64,000 nt of DNA from Betaproteobacteria bacterium (GCA_016705475.1 JADIYD010000004.1:1-64000), one strand, 5' to 3'; shown: positions 34,822-44,519, numbered from the stretch's first letter. The notes: generated by a model not told the origin, from the letters alone. A program made the numbers and translations.

Positions 34822-35526
34822 ATGGACGGTTTCGGCATTCGCATTGAAGGTTTGAGCAAGCGTTACGGTGAAGGCGATACTGCGGTCGACGCCTTGAAAG
34901 ACGTCAATATGAACGTCGCCCCCGGTGAAGTGGTTGGCTTGATTGGCCCCTCAGGTTCCGGAAAAAGCACCCTGCTCAAGTGCCTGGGCGCGGTGATAGA
35001 ACCGACTGCCGGCAAGATGACCCTGGGTGATGAGGTCATCTACGACAATGGCTGGAAAATCCCCGACCTGCGTGCCTTGCGCCGCGACCGGATTGGGTTC
35101 GTATTTCAGGCCCCTTACCTGATTCCATTCCTCGATGTCACCGACAACGTAGCCTTGTTACCCATGCTGGCCGGCCGGCCGAATGGAGAATCGAGAAAGC
35201 GCGCGCTGGAGTTGCTTGAAGCGCTGGATGTCGCGCACCGCGCCAAAGCCCAGCCATCGCAACTCTCGGGCGGGGAGCAACAACGCGTAGCAATTGCCCG
35301 GGCCCTGGCGAATCAGCCGCCCGTCATCCTCGCCGATGAGCCGACCGCACCTTTGGACAGCGAACGCGCCCTGAGTGTCGTGCGCATCCTCAACCAGATG
35401 GCGCAGCAGTTCAATACGGCCATCATCGTGGTGACCCACGATGAGAAAATCATTCCTACCTTCAAGCGGATTTACCACATTCGCGATGGCAAAACCTTTG
35501 AAGAAAAAGGCCAGGCTCTGAGCTGA
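34822..35526 (+). CDS. ABC transporter ATP-binding protein (MacB/DevA type)
   Basis: 234 residues starting at ATG 34822, one base after the permease stop. Walker A GPSGSGKST at 42-50, Q-loop VFQAPYLIPFLDV, signature LSGGEQQR at about 148-155, Walker B/D-loop ILADEPTAPLD and the H-loop VVTHD. It powers export through the FtsX-like permease and HlyD-like adaptor in a tripartite DevBCA/MacAB-type system. Substrate not predictable. It could be a lipid, peptide or antimicrobial. Last gene of the TetR operon. An AGGCGGGC...GCCCGCCT pair with a long loop follows the stop. Confidence 0.88.
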   Translation: MDGFGIRIEGLSKRYGEGDTAVDALKDVNMNVAPGEVVGLIGPSGSGKSTLLKCLGAVIEPTAGKMTLGDEVIYDNGWKIPDLRALRRDRIGFVFQAPYLIPFLDVTDNVALLPMLAGRPNGESRKRALELLEALDVAHRAKAQPSQLSGGEQQRVAIARALANQPPVILADEPTAPLDSERALSVVRILNQMAQQFNTAIIVVTHDEKIIPTFKRIYHIRDGKTFEEKGQALS

Positions 35527-35676
35527 GTCTCAGATAGGCGGGCAGACAATGCCCTATTTCAAGCGAAATCAGATGCTGCGCCCGTTTTGCCCGCCTCTCC
35601 TGGCCGCAAGTATTGGTGGCTAACCATTTGCAGATGACTAGTTAATCAGAGTTCGTCCCTGGCGCATCATGATTCT

Positions 35677-36159
35677 TCAGCCTTTGGCGGCTTTCCAACC
35701 CGTATGCTGGAAATATTTTCCATATGCCTTCAGAGCTTCAAGTGCTTGCACCGCGCCATCGTGGCGCGACTTTGAAGTTTTTCCTCTCATGGTCTCGGCG
35801 CCTTCCATCAGGTCTGCAATAACCAAGTGAAGCATCGCATCAGCCTGGGGCTCGAGTTTGCAATTCTGAATTGCATAGGCCACCTTTTCACTGATTGTCG
35901 TCGCTAATGCTTGATAGTCGTCGTTGCCGTATTGATTCTTGTGAATCGCCGGTATTGCCTTCGCCATCGCTTGATTGATGTCGTTCATAGCCTGACGCAG
36001 CGGCTCATCAGTTGCCCATTTTTTTCCAACGTTAAGGTGGAGCTTTGTCGGTTCGACACTCCCATGGCTATGGTTGTGTGCGGCACTTTCAGCTGCGAGG
36101 ATATTGGGCGAAGGTCCAAGTGCAATGGCAGTCAGAACTACGGCGAATATGGTTTTCAT
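35677..36159 (-). CDS. DnrO-like periplasmic protein
   Basis: 160 residues from ATG 36159, preceded by AGGAGA. Signal peptide TIFAVVLTAIALGPSPNILA, then a His-rich HNHSHGS stretch and GKKWATDEPLRQAMNDINQAM, followed by helices ending YGKYFQHTGWKAAKG. The layout matches proteins annotated DnrO in denitrifying Rhodocyclales. Their function is not established. The His cluster suggests metal binding. Stand-alone minus-strand gene converging on the exporter operon. Confidence 0.55.
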   Translation of the reverse strand: MKTIFAVVLTAIALGPSPNILAAESAAHNHSHGSVEPTKLHLNVGKKWATDEPLRQAMNDINQAMAKAIPAIHKNQYGNDDYQALATTISEKVAYAIQNCKLEPQADAMLHLVIADLMEGAETMRGKTSKSRHDGAVQALEALKAYGKYFQHTGWKAAKG

Positions 36160-36423
36160 CGGGTCTCCTATTTCATGGGTGCAATACCCAACCAATATAG
36201 TCAACTAATCTTAACGCAAGCTTAAAGCCAAGACGGGTTTCCGTTACTTGTTGAGTCCGCCTACCGAAGATATTTTCAGCCCAAGTTCAAGCATCCTTGG
36301 CATAACCCATATTGGCTATTCTTTCAATTTTTGTTATGCACTGAGCGATACTTAAGGAACTGATGTATCAGAGTTTATCGTGTAGGCGTTGCGGCGGGTA
36401 TCAGCCTAACCAGTCATTCAAAT

Positions 36424-36690
36424 TGGTGCTGATAAAGACAGGCGACCGTCCGCCCCTGGCCGATACCAGCGCCAGCCTGAGCGGAATATTGGCAGCGGTG
36501 GAGCTGGGTTCGGCATCACGATCCTGACCCGGCCGGTCTGCCGGGCAATCTGCAGATTTTGTCAGGCATGCCGGAACTGCCCAGCATAGGCCTGCTACTG
36601 CATCGGGCGGAAGCGGAGCCAAACGCTGTCGTCAAGCAACAGGAAACCATCATCCTGGGCAAACTCGCGCAACTGCTTCCTACCCATTGA
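36424..36690 (+). pseudogene. C-terminal remnant of a LysR-family regulator
   Basis: Two frames joined give the tail of a LysR effector-binding domain: LIKTGDRPPLADTSASLSGI and LAAVELG, then after a shift near 36510-36545 ITILTR...NLQILSGMPELPS, IGLLLHRAEAEPNAVVKQQ and a stop at 36690. The DNA-binding half is missing. Not functional. It lies just upstream of the AraC-type gene, whose promoter may overlap its end. Confidence 0.5.
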
Positions 36691-36775
36691 AGATTCGCCG
36701 GTAGATAGAGCAATTGCGGTCAGGATTTGTCGGCGCGTCCCGCGCATAGTGTGCGCTGTGAACCGAGGATTAAAG

Positions 36776-37645
36776 ATGAGCAACACACAGGCTGAAAAAT
36801 ACGCAAGGCGCTTCGCGAAAGTGCTCGACCATATCGAGTCCAACCTGGGCGAAACGCTGAGCACGGAACTTCTGAGCCAGGTCGCCAATTTCTCCAAGTT
36901 TCACTTCCATCGGCAATTTGCCGAATACGTCGGTACCAGCGTTGGTCGTTACATCCAGTTGCTGCGTCTGCGGCAGGCCAGTTATCGGCTCGCTTTCAGT
37001 CGCCAGGACAAAATCATCGACATCGCCCTGGACGCCGGCTTCGAAAACCCGGAATCGTTTACGCGTGCTTTCAGGAACACTTTTGGCCAGTCGCCCTCCG
37101 CATTCAGGCGGCAACCGGACTGGGAATCCTGGCATGACCGCTATCGCTTCCGTATCCCGGAAAGGAAACAAACCGTGCAAGTCGAGATCGTCGATTTTAA
37201 AACCACCCGTGTCGCCGTCATGGAGCATCGCGGCCCGACCGAAAGGGTCAATGACTCTGTCGGCCAATTCATTGACTGGCGACAGGCGAGCGGTCTTTCG
37301 CCAAAGAACAGCAGCCGGTCCTTCGGCATTGTCTACGACAACCCGGACACCTGCGAACCTGCAGACTTCCGGTTCGATATCTGCGGAGAAGTGCATGACG
37401 AGGTGCCGGCCAACCCGCAGAGCGTGATCACGAAATACATTCCCGGCGGCCGTTGCGCGCGGGTGCGGCATAACGGCTCCCACACCAGGATTGGCGAGAG
37501 TATCTACCCGCTCTACCGCAACTGGTTACCGGAGAGTGGCGAGGAGCTGCGTGATTTTCCGCTCTATTTCCATTATCTCAACTTGATGCCGGAAACACCT
37601 GAGCATGAACTGGTGACCGATATCTACCTGCCTCTGAAGTCGTAG
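36776..37645 (+). CDS. AraC-family regulator with GyrI-like effector domain
   Basis: 289 residues from ATG 36776. N-terminal AraC HTH pair: LSTELLSQVANFSKFHFHRQF and IIDIALDAGFENPESFTRAF with the FGQSPSAFRR hallmark. Residues 125-289: GyrI-like/AraC_E_bind domain (VEIVDFKTTRVAVMEHRGPT, GIVYDNPDTC, YPLYRNWLPESG). This order (HTH first) is that of Rob/SoxS-like proteins with a drug-binding tail, and such proteins usually activate efflux or stress genes. Single gene, converging on the methyltransferase. Confidence 0.85.
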   Translation: MSNTQAEKYARRFAKVLDHIESNLGETLSTELLSQVANFSKFHFHRQFAEYVGTSVGRYIQLLRLRQASYRLAFSRQDKIIDIALDAGFENPESFTRAFRNTFGQSPSAFRRQPDWESWHDRYRFRIPERKQTVQVEIVDFKTTRVAVMEHRGPTERVNDSVGQFIDWRQASGLSPKNSSRSFGIVYDNPDTCEPADFRFDICGEVHDEVPANPQSVITKYIPGGRCARVRHNGSHTRIGESIYPLYRNWLPESGEELRDFPLYFHYLNLMPETPEHELVTDIYLPLKS

Positions 37646-37715
37646 ATCCATGGCAGCTTCCGCGAAACGGGCGTGCAACGAGATGTCATGCCAATTTCTG
37701 GAAGCTGCCGATTGT

Positions 37716-38828
37716 TCAGGTAGAGCGCAGGACCAGAATGCTGCCGAGCGAGCGCAGCCCAACGACTTCTTCGAGCGCCAGCCCGCCGGCCTGAATGAGC
37801 GATTTCCATTCACTGAGCGTCCGTTCTCGCCCTCGGCACCCGACGAACATCTGCATGTCGAATGATGCGCTGGCGACATCAGCGCCGGTTTCCGGTACGA
37901 CCATTTCCAGGACTGCCGCGCGGGCGCCACTGTCGCCCATGGCGGCACGGAGCTGGCGCATGAGCCGCACGCAGGTCGCATCGTCGAAGGCATGCAGGAC
38001 GGCCGAGAGCAGATAGATATCCCGCGACCCGGTAGCGGCGGGAATGCTATCGAGCAGGTCTCCGGCCTCAAAATGCAGGCGCTCGACTCCTTGTGCCGGG
38101 TGATTGGCCCAGTAGTGTTGGGCTTCCTCGACGACCTGCGGGCGGTCTACTACCAGCGCGGACAGCCCGGGATGGCGTTGCACAATGGCCAGTGCCTTGC
38201 TACCTCGCGAGCCGCCTAAGTCGATCAGCCGGTCAAACCGGCCCCAGTCCATATCGGTGGTAAACCCGTTGCCGGCCAGGCTTTCGACGCTATCCATAGC
38301 GCCCGAGAAAAGCCGGTCGAAATCGGCATGATGGTCGAGATAATCGAACAGTTCCTCCCCATGGGCGAGCAGGAAGGGCGGCGTGCCGCTGCGGATGCCG
38401 GCTTCTAGTTGCTCGAACCAGGGGCGGCTCATGGTTTCGGAGTTGTGCAGCAGGATCATGGCGCGGACGCTGTGCGGATCGTCACTGTGCAGGTAATGGG
38501 AGAGCTTGTTGTTGCGGAAAACCATGGGTGCCGTTTCTTCGAATACGCCAATTGCCGCGAGCAGGCGCATCAGGCGTCCGAGCGCATCGCCACTTGCACC
38601 AAGGCGCCCGGCTAGTTCCGCTGCGCTCAGGCACTCTTCCCCAAGATGCGTGGCAACATCGAGTCGCGCTGCCACGAAGAGCGCCCGCGATTGCCAGTAG
38701 GCAGAACCGATCTGGACGAGCCGGAAAGGCGCAGGCATCAGTTTGCCGGGAATCGACTGCAACCAGGCGCCGAATTTCATGGCCTTGGCGAATCGGCGTA
38801 CCGCTCCGGTATTCATTTGCAGCGTCAT
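37716..38828 (-). CDS. SAM-dependent O-methyltransferase (acetylserotonin OMT-like)
   Basis: 370 residues. N-terminal winged-helix dimerisation part (ALFVAARLDVATHLGEECLS, AAELAGRLGASGDALGRLMR) and C-terminal class I methyltransferase: DRLIDLGGSRGSKALAIVQR (SAM motif I), ALVVDRPQVVEEA (acidic loop) and YLLSAVLHAFDD. This fold methylates hydroxyl groups on small molecules. Native substrate unknown. The start overlaps the stop of the TetR gene upstream (38825-38828, ATGA), so the pair is one operon and the TetR protein probably controls it. Confidence 0.82.
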   Translation of the reverse strand: MTLQMNTGAVRRFAKAMKFGAWLQSIPGKLMPAPFRLVQIGSAYWQSRALFVAARLDVATHLGEECLSAAELAGRLGASGDALGRLMRLLAAIGVFEETAPMVFRNNKLSHYLHSDDPHSVRAMILLHNSETMSRPWFEQLEAGIRSGTPPFLLAHGEELFDYLDHHADFDRLFSGAMDSVESLAGNGFTTDMDWGRFDRLIDLGGSRGSKALAIVQRHPGLSALVVDRPQVVEEAQHYWANHPAQGVERLHFEAGDLLDSIPAATGSRDIYLLSAVLHAFDDATCVRLMRQLRAAMGDSGARAAVLEMVVPETGADVASASFDMQMFVGCRGRERTLSEWKSLIQAGGLALEEVVGLRSLGSILVLRST

Positions 38829-39457
38829 GGTTTTTCACCTTCCTTGCCAGAGACAGACGGCGCCAGGCCGGCGGCGAACAGATGGCCGTTGAACGCTGCC
38901 AGGTTATGCAGAAAGGCCTCGTCCATGGGACGCTCCATCTGTTCCTCGAAGATTTCCTTGAGCAGCATGGGTGTCATGGCCAGGCTGACAAAGGCCAAGC
39001 GCAGAATGTCAGGATCGATGGCCGCTGCGATCTGCCCGTGCGTCTTTAACTCGGCGACCTTGCCTGCGCCGCGGGTGCGTCCGCGCTCAAGTAGCTGTTG
39101 GATGAAACGGCGGCCCGGCCCGTGGCGGAGTGCTAGCACCTTGAGAATCAGCTTGGGGAATTCCGGGCGGGCCGACATGGTCCGGTAATACAGTCCGAGG
39201 AAGTCCGCGAAACCGGCCGTCGAGGCGAGTAGCTGCCCATCGAGGACGTCGAGCAGCGGGCTCAGGGTCTCGCGGATCATCTCCTCGTAGAGCCCTTCCT
39301 TGCTGCCGAAGTAGTAGCGGATCATCGACACATTGGCGCCGGCGCATTCGGCAATGCGGCGGGTGCTGACCTTGTGATAATCGTCGGCAAGGAAGCAATC
39401 CAGTGCTGCCTGGATCAGGCGGCTGCGAAGGGGGGCGTTAGCGTTGGATGTTTCCAC
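38825..39457 (-). CDS. TetR-family regulator paired with the methyltransferase
   Basis: 210 residues: RLIQAALDCFLADDYHKVST, RRIAECAGANVSMIRYYFGS (TetR HTH), then a helical effector domain (EFPKLILKVLALRHGPGRRF). It is the first gene of a two-gene minus-strand operon, overlapping the methyltransferase. Likely an autorepressor. No clear palindrome found in the upstream gap. Confidence 0.82.
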   Translation of the reverse strand: METSNANAPLRSRLIQAALDCFLADDYHKVSTRRIAECAGANVSMIRYYFGSKEGLYEEMIRETLSPLLDVLDGQLLASTAGFADFLGLYYRTMSARPEFPKLILKVLALRHGPGRRFIQQLLERGRTRGAGKVAELKTHGQIAAAIDPDILRLAFVSLAMTPMLLKEIFEEQMERPMDEAFLHNLAAFNGHLFAAGLAPSVSGKEGEKP

Positions 39458-39812
39458 GATCGGCTCGACTGGTTTTGATGACGGTCAGGTTAGCAGCCGT
39501 CCAAGTGCGATCGGTAGGATTATCGTCAATCAATTATGGGGAAATGATTGGTTTGTCAGGGGTATCGGCGATTGCGAAGCAAATGACCGAAGCCGGGCGT
39601 TGCTGCAAGACAATAATTTCCGCTGCTCAACCTTTCCGGACCTTGAGACTCGCTTGGTTCTACGTCCACAATGGCTACGACAACTGTCGTTGAGCCACCG
39701 CAATGAATTGGCTTCTTGTAGGTACCATCCACTTTGCAAACTCACCTGGCTATGCTTCCTTCCTACATAGAGCAGATCCCGTGAAGACAATACAATGCAC
39801 AGAGAACACGCT
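39458..39812. other. Gap between tetR and panE
   Basis: About 355 bases, divergent flanks, so both promoters must lie here. Only short unsupported frames. AT-rich part around 39515-39560 may hold the tetR promoter. No repeat or hairpin recognised. Confidence 0.35.
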
Positions 39813-40724
39813 ATGAAGACCACAATACTGGGTGCCGGTGCAGTCGGCTGTTTTTATGGCGGAATGATGGCTCGCGCCGGACGGGAGGTTGTCCTGATTG
39901 GCCGCGCTGTCCATGTCGAAGCCATTCGTTGCAGCGGGTTGCGCATGCAGACGCAAAGTTTTGACGAACGGGTGCCTGTTTCCGCCACTACGAATGCTGC
40001 TGCAGTCGCTGGTGCAAAGTTGGTACTTTGCTGTGTCAAATCAAACGATACTTTGCAAGCAGCCAAAGACATGGCTCCGTATCTCGAGCCTGACGCGATC
40101 GTGTTGAGCCTGCAAAACGGCTACGACAACGCCGAACGCCTCCAGAAGTCCCTCGGTCGGCTTGTATATCCGGCCGTTGTATATGTCGCAAGCGAAATGG
40201 CCGGCCCAGGACATCTACGTCATCACGGACGCGGCGAACTGGTCATTGGTCAATTTGCCGGGAGTTCAGAGGTTGTCGCCGAATTTGCACTCGCTGGCGT
40301 CCCTGTTAGCGTCTCCGACAATGTGGCCAGTCAACTCTGGGCAAAACTGATTATCAATTGCGCCTATAACGGGCTCTCCGCGATAACGCAAATGCCCTAC
40401 GGACAGATTGTCGTCGGCGATGGCATGAGAGAGCTCATCGACGACGTCGTCAATGAATGCTTGGAGGTTGCCAAGGCCGACGGGGTGGGCGTGCAGGTTG
40501 ACATTCGTTCCGCCGTAGCCGGTATTGCGCAATCGATGGCCACGCAAATTTCTTCAACTGCTCACGATGTCGCGCGCGGCCGGGTAAGCGAAATCGATTA
40601 CATCAATGGGTATGTCGTGCGCCGGGCGGCGATTCATGGAATCCGGACACCTGCTAATCGCACCATCCTTGCTTTGGTAAAGCTACTCGAACAACGTAAC
40701 GCAGAATCAAAATCACTCATTTAA
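39813..40724 (+). CDS. 2-dehydropantoate 2-reductase (PanE-like)
   Basis: 303 residues from ATG 39813; an upstream ATG at 39795 adds six residues. N-terminal NADPH site ILGAGAVGCFYGGMMARAGR (GxGxxG), CCVKSNDTLQAAKD, then SLQNGYDNAERL. C-terminal helical domain with SQLWAKLIINCAYNGLSAI (catalytic Lys region) and RVSEIDYINGYVVRR. It reduces ketopantoate to pantoate for coenzyme A synthesis. Paralogues of this family serve other ketoacids, so the pathway role is probable but not certain. No pan genes adjoin. Confidence 0.82.
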   Translation: MKTTILGAGAVGCFYGGMMARAGREVVLIGRAVHVEAIRCSGLRMQTQSFDERVPVSATTNAAAVAGAKLVLCCVKSNDTLQAAKDMAPYLEPDAIVLSLQNGYDNAERLQKSLGRLVYPAVVYVASEMAGPGHLRHHGRGELVIGQFAGSSEVVAEFALAGVPVSVSDNVASQLWAKLIINCAYNGLSAITQMPYGQIVVGDGMRELIDDVVNECLEVAKADGVGVQVDIRSAVAGIAQSMATQISSTAHDVARGRVSEIDYINGYVVRRAAIHGIRTPANRTILALVKLLEQRNAESKSLI

Positions 40725-40827
40725 AACCGGCGACTCCGGAATTTTGTGTAAAGCAACTTTGCTTACCGTATCGACGAGACTGCTTAGGCCGAAATTCGGT
40801 CTCATCCCGGCTACAACGGGCTGGACC

Positions 40828-40846
40828 TCGGCCAGAACGGTCATTG
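40828..40846 (-). repeat. Partial copy of the dispersed intergenic repeat (C)
   Basis: TCGGCCAGAACGGTCATTG matches copy A (inverse, 62428-62446) at 18 of 19 bases and copy B (23318-23336) at 17 of 19. It lies in the gap between panE and the diguanylate cyclase, embedded in other GC-rich words. Confidence 0.5.
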
Positions 40847-40952
40847 AAGACTGTGGCCCTCAAAGTCGGCAATGTATTGGTCAGCGGTCGTAGGCCAGCA
40901 ACCTGAATTGAATGACCGCTCCATATAAATGAAAACATAAACGCCATGCGGT

Positions 40953-41866
40953 TCAACTTTCCGGCGTCGCTTCGGAAGCCCCCGGAGAGTCATGCGCAAA
41001 CTGTCGCAATAGAACACCACTCTTACCGCCTTTTTTAATTTTGTACATCAGAACATCGGCCGCTTTGACCATGGGATCAAAGCCTTCGGGTGGTGGATCA
41101 AAACAGGCGACCCCAATACTTACGGATGTGGGCGAAAACTCTTTCTTCAGTGCAGCGTTGATTGCGTCGGCCAATTTAGTGCCGGCTTCCTGCGCGGCAT
41201 CGACGCCAGTTTCTGGAAGAATGATTGCAAACTCATCTCCCCCCAGGCGGGCTGTCCGGTCGGTGGTGCGTGTTGCCCGCTCCATGATTTGAGCAACCAA
41301 TTTCAGCGCTGCGTCGCCGACATCGTGGCCTAGCCGGTCGTTCAACTGCTTGAAATTGTCCAGATCGAGAAATGCGACTGCGATTGGATGCCCGTATCGC
41401 CTTGCCCGTTCCGTTTCATCCTGTCCAACTTGAAAAAGGCTCGGCGATTCATCAATCCGGTCAGAATATCGTGACGCGCCAACTCTCGCTCCCGGCGAAG
41501 TGCATCGCGCAACAGGCCGACCAGCACCGCGACCACCGAATAAACTGCAAACCGGGTGACCCCGTTCAATACCGGCATCCAGGTCTCTGCGTAGCTCCGT
41601 CCGGCGGCATAGTCTGACATCACCCACATTACCGTTGCTGCAGCCGCAAACAGAATACCCTGTCGTCCACCGCCCATCCACGCTACCGCGATGACAGGCA
41701 GGATAACTGCGGACATGATGGAAAGCTCGGCCTCGGTCGCGATACGAACAATCGCCAGCAAGGCGGCTACCAGTAGAGCCCCTATCCAGACGAGCAGTTT
41801 GACACTGAACGAATAACCGCCGGTCAGACTGTATTCAAGGAATTGAAATACGCTCCGCAAGGACAA
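40953..41866 (-). pseudogene. Membrane diguanylate cyclase (GGDEF), split by one frame change
   Basis: The upstream half (41866 down to about 41435) has four to five membrane helices (LLVWIGALLVAALLAIVRIA, SIMSAVILPVIAVAWMGG, FAVYSVVAVLVGLL) and the GGDEF entry RHDILTGLMNRRAFF. There the frame is lost at a five-T run (plus-strand 41433-41437). The next frame continues VGQDETERARRYGHPIAVAF, DNFKQLNDRLGHDVGD and the active site RLGGDEFAIILPE, stopping at 40953. One more T would restore a normal protein of about 300 residues that makes cyclic di-GMP. Either a recent knockout or a homopolymer error. Confidence 0.72.
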
Positions 41867-42018
41867 GCTCCTTCAGCAAAAAAGTGCCGCCGTGTCTTCG
41901 AAGCATTACGCACACATCGATTTGAAACACAGCGTCAACTCGCGGCGATTTTCACGCGACCATACTCAGAAGAGTGGTGATTTGAGAAACGGATCGGGAC
42001 TCACGCTGAGCCACGTAA

Positions 42019-42506
42019 TCAGGAAGCCGTCGATGATCCCTTTTCAAGACGGTCTTCAAGTTCGCCGATGCACGACGCCAGCGAGTTTCCTGATTCCTCA
42101 ACGGCGACACGCATGTCACCATCCAGCCGATCAATCCTTTCCAGCAAACTGGCGACGGCAGCATCACACTGCGTCTTCTGAAGGTTTGCCACAGATTCCA
42201 GGTAGGTGCGCAATTCGTTGAAGCGGCTGGCCTCCGCCTGATCTGCCAACTCACGCGCCGAGCGAATTTCCTTGGAATGACGTCTGGCCTCCAGCAATAC
42301 CGACCCCTGAAGGTAAACGATGAACGCCAAAAATGAGGCGGTCACAAAAACAAGCAAACCCAGCATGACCAGACCAAGCGGCATCTGAATCGAGGTGAGT
42401 CCCAGCGACAGTTCTGAGGGCGAGGTGGAACAAATTCCAATTCAGCACCGTGAACGCTGGAAACTCCGATCAGGAGCAGCAAAAGCAGAATCGTATGAAA
42501 TTTCAT
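42019..42506 (-). pseudogene. Small membrane protein with signal peptide and coiled coil, frame-disrupted
   Basis: ATG 42506 begins MKFHTILLLLLLIGVSSVHG, a signal peptide, then AELEFVPPRPQ. The frame then fails near 42418, where the neighbouring frame continues ELSLGLTSIQMPLGLVMLG, a membrane segment (LLVFVTASFLAFIVYLQGS) and a coiled-coil tail ending at 42019. Together they form one coherent protein of about 160 residues. Similar proteins with this 'PPRPQ...SLGLTSIQMPLG' order look familiar in beta-proteobacteria, but I cannot give a function. One missing base would explain the split. Confidence 0.5.
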
Positions 42507-42830
42507 GATCGTCTCCCAGACCGAATATTTTGAGAAAAGCGAATTCGACCGGCCTGTCAATCGCTCATGAAGGCATCGTGCGCCGATTCCATCGAAAGAT
42601 CAACGAAGAAAACCCACGTGAAGAAAATCCACGGCATATCATCCGTTGCCTAAACGGGCGGTTCATCACAAAACCTCACTGGGTCGATTTTCTGTTTCTG
42701 GGCGTTTCTTGTCGGTTGGCTTGCTTCTTCCCACAAGGAATAGTTTGTGTCCTACATAGGGTTTCTGTTCTACCCCGAAACAGAAGTCAGCACTTTTAAC
42801 TCACTCTACTTCTGACCGCCGCTAAAATGG
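42507..42830. other. Gap upstream of the DUF389 gene
   Basis: 324 bases without a supported gene. Moderately AT-rich. No hairpin or repeat recognised. Confidence 0.35.
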
Positions 42831-44276
42831 GTGAATTACCCCGCCACTAGGGTCACTGCTGGCGAAAACGCGCAACAACGACTCCATGCACACCTCACCA
42901 TCCCCTTTGCCATGATTCGACGCCACCGCGTTACATTTGCCCGCCTGCTAACCCTCCGCCATGATCAGGATGATCCCGACATGATTGACGAAACCATCCG
43001 TGGGGGGGTGGCGGTTGGGGGCACCAATCTTTGGGTCTTGTTCTTCGCCATCCTGATCGCATCCATCGGGCTGAATGTGAACTCGACAGCAGTCATCATC
43101 GGCGCGATGCTAATCTCGCCCTTAATGGGGCCGATTGTCGGCATCGGTTATGGCGCGGGTGTCAAGGATGCAGCACTGATTCGCCTTGCGGCCCGCAATC
43201 TCGCGATTTTCGTCGCCATCAGTTTGGCTACCGCGACCGTCTATTTTCTCCTGACGCCTTTGCGGGATGCGCAGTCGGAACTGTTGGCTCGAACAAGTCC
43301 GAACCTATGGGATGTGCTGATTGCGTTTTTTGGGGGCGCCGTCGGTATGATCGGCGCCACTCGTCGCTATATTTCAAACGTAGTTCCCGGCGTAGCGATC
43401 GCGACGGCGCTGATGCCGCCACTTTGCACGGCCGGATATGGTTTAGCCACTGGAAACATGGCTTATTTTGGTGGCGCGTTCTATCTTTTTACCATCAACA
43501 GCGTATTCATTGCTTTTGCCAGTCTGGTGGTAGTCAAGATGGTGCGCTTGCCCGCCCGTGGCGCGCTTGATGGGGCGGCACGGCAACGCGCCCGCCTCGG
43601 CATTGCCGTCGTGGTTCTCGCTACCGCTGTCCCTAGCGCGTTCCTCGCCTACGACCTGGTCAAGCAAAAGGTGTTCGAGCAACACTTGCAGCGCGCGGTA
43701 CAAGCAATCGACCGCAATGCCAACTATCTTCTGCTTGGGAGAGAGCTTGATCTCGCAGGACGTCGTGTCTCCCTGACTCTTGGCGGTGACGCGCCGGTGG
43801 AGCAGGTGATTCAGGAGGTTCGCACCGAGCTCTCCGTCGCTGGCTACTCGGATGTGGATGTCGTAGTGCGTAAGGTTGGTACAGAAAAATTCGATGTCAC
43901 CCAACTCAAGCAAGAATTACAACAGCAGGTGTTCAGTAATACCTTGGAGCAACTGCAGGGCAGCCAAAAGCAGGTTCAGCGATTGGAAAAGGAACTCGCC
44001 TCACTGCAGGCTGGAAATGAGGATCACCGTCGTTTGCTGAAGGAGATCTCAGCGCAATATCCCGAAGCGGTAAGCCTCACCGTGAGTCAGGGTAGTCGAA
44101 TGGAGGCTCGTCGCCCCGAAGCTTTACCGGTGCTGGTTGTTACTGCGGTAGTCAATCGTCCGATCGCGCCGCGAAATCGAACCCGGCTACTTGCTTGGCT
44201 TAAGGCCCGTTATGATGGACAGGACGTTGAACTGGTAATCACCGATGGACGCACATCTGCGCCAAACCGGCGCTGA
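42831..44276 (+). CDS. DUF389 (TIGR00341) integral membrane protein
   Basis: 481 residues from GTG 42831; ATG 42912 is an equally possible start. Six or more membrane segments in the first 280 residues, with the family signature INLWVLFFAILIASIGLNVN-like region, STAVIIGAMLISPLMGPIVG and VVPGVAIATALMPPLCTAGY. The C-terminal 200 residues are soluble with a coiled coil (LEQLQGSQKQVQRLEKELAS). The family is widespread with no settled function, possibly transport. Monocistronic on the plus strand. Confidence 0.82.
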   Translation: MNYPATRVTAGENAQQRLHAHLTIPFAMIRRHRVTFARLLTLRHDQDDPDMIDETIRGGVAVGGTNLWVLFFAILIASIGLNVNSTAVIIGAMLISPLMGPIVGIGYGAGVKDAALIRLAARNLAIFVAISLATATVYFLLTPLRDAQSELLARTSPNLWDVLIAFFGGAVGMIGATRRYISNVVPGVAIATALMPPLCTAGYGLATGNMAYFGGAFYLFTINSVFIAFASLVVVKMVRLPARGALDGAARQRARLGIAVVVLATAVPSAFLAYDLVKQKVFEQHLQRAVQAIDRNANYLLLGRELDLAGRRVSLTLGGDAPVEQVIQEVRTELSVAGYSDVDVVVRKVGTEKFDVTQLKQELQQQVFSNTLEQLQGSQKQVQRLEKELASLQAGNEDHRRLLKEISAQYPEAVSLTVSQGSRMEARRPEALPVLVVTAVVNRPIAPRNRTRLLAWLKARYDGQDVELVITDGRTSAPNRR

Positions 44277-44366
44277 TATCGCTTCGCGGAGCTTGCTCTG
44301 GTATCAAAACGCAAAGCATCACTTGGCTAGCATGGAGATGTAAAAGTCGGCGCTGGCAGCACGGCG

Positions 44367-44519
44367 TCAGAATTTCAGGGTGGCCCAGATAAATCCGGCA
44401 TAGAGCGCCAACATCAGCGCACCGCGACTGCGCTCGATACGGCCGCGGCGATTCGGCAGCAACAGCAACAGCACCAGCGCGATGGCGCCGACGGCCAGCG
44501 TCAGTGCATTGCCAATGGG
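44367..44519 (-). pseudogene. C-terminal remnant of a Na+/Ca2+ exchanger
   Basis: About 50 codons on the minus strand read GNALTLAVGAIALVLLLLLP, then NRRGRIERSRGALMLALYAG and FIWATLKF before a stop at 44367. This matches the end of the intact exchanger at 46828-47799 (...PPNRSGVIPRQRCLLLFGIYG, FIWATL). The rest of the gene is missing. A leftover of a second exchanger copy. Confidence 0.6.

Noticed and set aside
35530..35600. AGGCGGGC...GCCCGCCT pair after the exporter operon as a terminator
   Set aside because: The loop is about 45 bases and there is no T-run, so it is not convincing.
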